Origin: Sediminibacterium magnilacihabitans
GTDB lineage: Bacteria; Bacteroidota; Bacteroidia; Chitinophagales; Chitinophagaceae
Direction: 5' to 3'
NCBI GenBank assembly: GCA_002973575.1
Contig: PVEQ01000001.1
Coordinates: 434,001 to 498,000 of the forward strand
Length of the DNA stretch: 64,000 nucleotides
Below, one piece after another: positions 63,209 to 64,000 of the stretch (positions within the stretch are counted from its first letter, which is position 1; every line of letters starts with the position of its first letter). Both the position numbers and the translations under genes were made by a program. The notes below the pieces were generated by a model. That model did not search any database and was not told the DNA's origin. It saw only the letters and a program-made list of their open reading frames with translations.

Positions 63209-63736
63209 ATGCGTCACGGAGACAAAATCAACAACCTGGGTCGTAAAAAAGCGCACAGGGAATCCTTACTGGCCAACCTGGCCAGCCAGCTGATCACGCA
63301 CAAGCGTATCGTTACCACCCTTGCTAAAGCCAGGGCTTTGAGAACATACGTAGAGCCGCTGATCACCAAGACCAAGAAAAGTGAAGATACTGCTACCATC
63401 ATGCACCAGCACAGGGTAGTGTTCAGCTACCTGCAGGATAAAGCAGCTGTGAAAGAATTGTTCACAGTGGTAGGTCCCAAAGTAGCCGGCCGTCCCGGTG
63501 GTTATACCCGCATCATCAAACTGGGCATTCGTCCGGGTGATAATGCAGAGAAAGCCATGATCGAACTGGTAGACTTCAACGAGATCTACGGTAAGCATGT
63601 TGCGAAAGCAGCAGAGCCTGCCAAGAAAACACGCCGTAGCCGCGCCAAGAAAGCGGAGACCGCCACTGAAGCAGAAGTGGTTGCCGAAACACCGGCAGCT
63701 GAAAATCCTTCAACAGAAGAAAAAACGGCAGAATAG
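63209..63736 (+). CDS. rplQ: 50S ribosomal protein L17
   Basis: 175 residues: [44 protein letters not shown] at the start and [29 protein letters not shown] in the middle are L17. The standard protein ends near residue 125; the remaining 45 residues are an Ala/Glu/Lys-rich, probably disordered, tail seen in many Bacteroidota L17 proteins. Last gene of the alpha operon. Confidence 0.97.
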   Translation: MRHGDKINNLGRKKAHRESLLANLASQLITHKRIVTTLAKARALRTYVEPLITKTKKSEDTATIMHQHRVVFSYLQDKAAVKELFTVVGPKVAGRPGGYTRIIKLGIRPGDNAEKAMIELVDFNEIYGKHVAKAAEPAKKTRRSRAKKAETATEAEVVAETPAAENPSTEEKTAE

Positions 63737-63759
63737 TTTGATCCCAATTCATTCACATA

Positions 63760-63792
63760 AAGGCAAGACTTTTTATAAGTCTTGCCTTTTTT
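63760..63792 (+). terminator. Terminator of the alpha operon
   Basis: AAGGCAAGACTT and AAGTCTTGCCTT form a 12-bp stem with a 5-nt loop (TTTAT), followed by a T-run, 24 bp after rplQ. Confidence 0.93.
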
Positions 63793-63852
63793 GCAAACAG
63801 GCAAATCATTATTTCGTTTCTTTGCAAAACAAATTATAAACAAAGCAGCAAG

Positions 63853-64000
63853 ATGCCCCAATCTACCTCACCCGCGATTTTAGTATTAGCAGACGGACTC
63901 GTTTTTCATGGACAAGCATTTGGAAAAATTGGTACCACTACCGGGGAAATATGTTTCAATACCGGCATGACAGGATACCAGGAAGTATTCACTGATCCCA
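63853..64000 (+). CDS. carA: Carbamoyl-phosphate synthase small subunit (3' truncated by window edge)
   Basis: Only the first 49 residues are in the window: [20 protein letters not shown], then [21 protein letters not shown], the invariant start of CarA. The glutaminase domain with its Cys/His pair lies beyond the window. The enzyme supplies carbamoyl phosphate for pyrimidines and arginine. A one-mismatch -7 box (TTTCTTTG, 63817-63824) lies about 28 bp upstream. Confidence 0.93.
   Translation, partial: MPQSTSPAILVLADGLVFHGQAFGKIGTTTGEICFNTGMTGYQEVFTDP

Overview
The window comes from a Bacteroidota bacterium, most likely family Chitinophagaceae (Chitinophaga/Niastella-like). The reasons are the CTnDOT-type tra genes, the TAnnTTTG promoter boxes, the large Oar-like TonB receptors with carboxypeptidase-like N-terminal domains, an ECF sigma gene next to a barrel protein with an anti-sigma-like N-terminus, and L17 with a long Ala/Lys/Glu tail. 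It falls into two halves that differ in base composition. Bases 1 to about 26,200 are AT-rich and are the distal part of an integrative conjugative element (ICE). Bases 26,200 to 64,000 are markedly more GC-rich core chromosome. A tRNA-Asp(GUC) gene (26202-26275, minus) sits at the border with its 3' end facing the ICE, so it is a candidate attachment gene.

ICE half. A 5'-truncated SNF2-type helicase is followed by traF, traG (VirB4-like ATPase), a lipoprotein, traI, two tandem TerB-like paralogues and traJ. The transfer operon is then interrupted by about 10.2 kb of cargo, mostly on the opposite strand, and resumes with traK, traL, traM, traN, two related element proteins, a winged-helix protein, an excisionase-like HTH protein and a terminator. 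The cargo has two blocks separated by a decayed second copy of the traJ 3' end (14735-14915). Block 1 holds an ECF-like sigma factor with a Cys/His-rich tail, an SRPBCC protein, an NTF2-like protein, and an AraC / DUF2798 / DinB / MBL-hydrolase operon. Block 2 holds a membrane protein, TfoX-like, VOC, HxlR, DUF1905, an M61-like protein lacking the catalytic Glu, and an unrecognised 382-aa protein with a HEPN-like RNxxxH motif.

Chromosomal half. In order: accA, dapA, a DUF1624-type membrane acyltransferase, mutS divergent from a TrmH-type methylase, ubiA/mqnP-type prenyltransferase, ruvX, def, an exported unknown, a lipoprotein, an anti-sigma-like/barrel protein with its ECF sigma factor, a GCS2 amidoligase + ATP-grasp pair divergent from an esterase, two tandem 1,100-aa TonB-dependent receptors, ribBA, phoH, rpe, a TPR lipoprotein, a small four-helix membrane protein, hmgA, a small conserved protein, a Bcr/CflA-type MFS exporter, a very large predicted metallopeptidase/propeller/barrel protein, the alpha ribosomal operon (infA-rpmJ-rpsM-rpsK-rpsD-rpoA-rplQ) and the start of carA. 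Five copies of an imperfectly palindromic GTCATCC...GGATGAC repeat lie between genes from 50 to 61.5 kb, one of them inside the ribosomal operon.

Most worth a second look: the cargo island with the duplicated traJ end; the HEPN-like gene bounded by an attC-like inverted repeat; a 60-bp leader shared by the sigma/SRPBCC operon and the NTF2-like gene; the amidoligase/ATP-grasp/esterase cluster; and the sigma/anti-sigma-barrel pair. No CRISPR array, phage or complete insertion sequence was seen. All functional calls rest on reading motifs by eye; no database search was possible.
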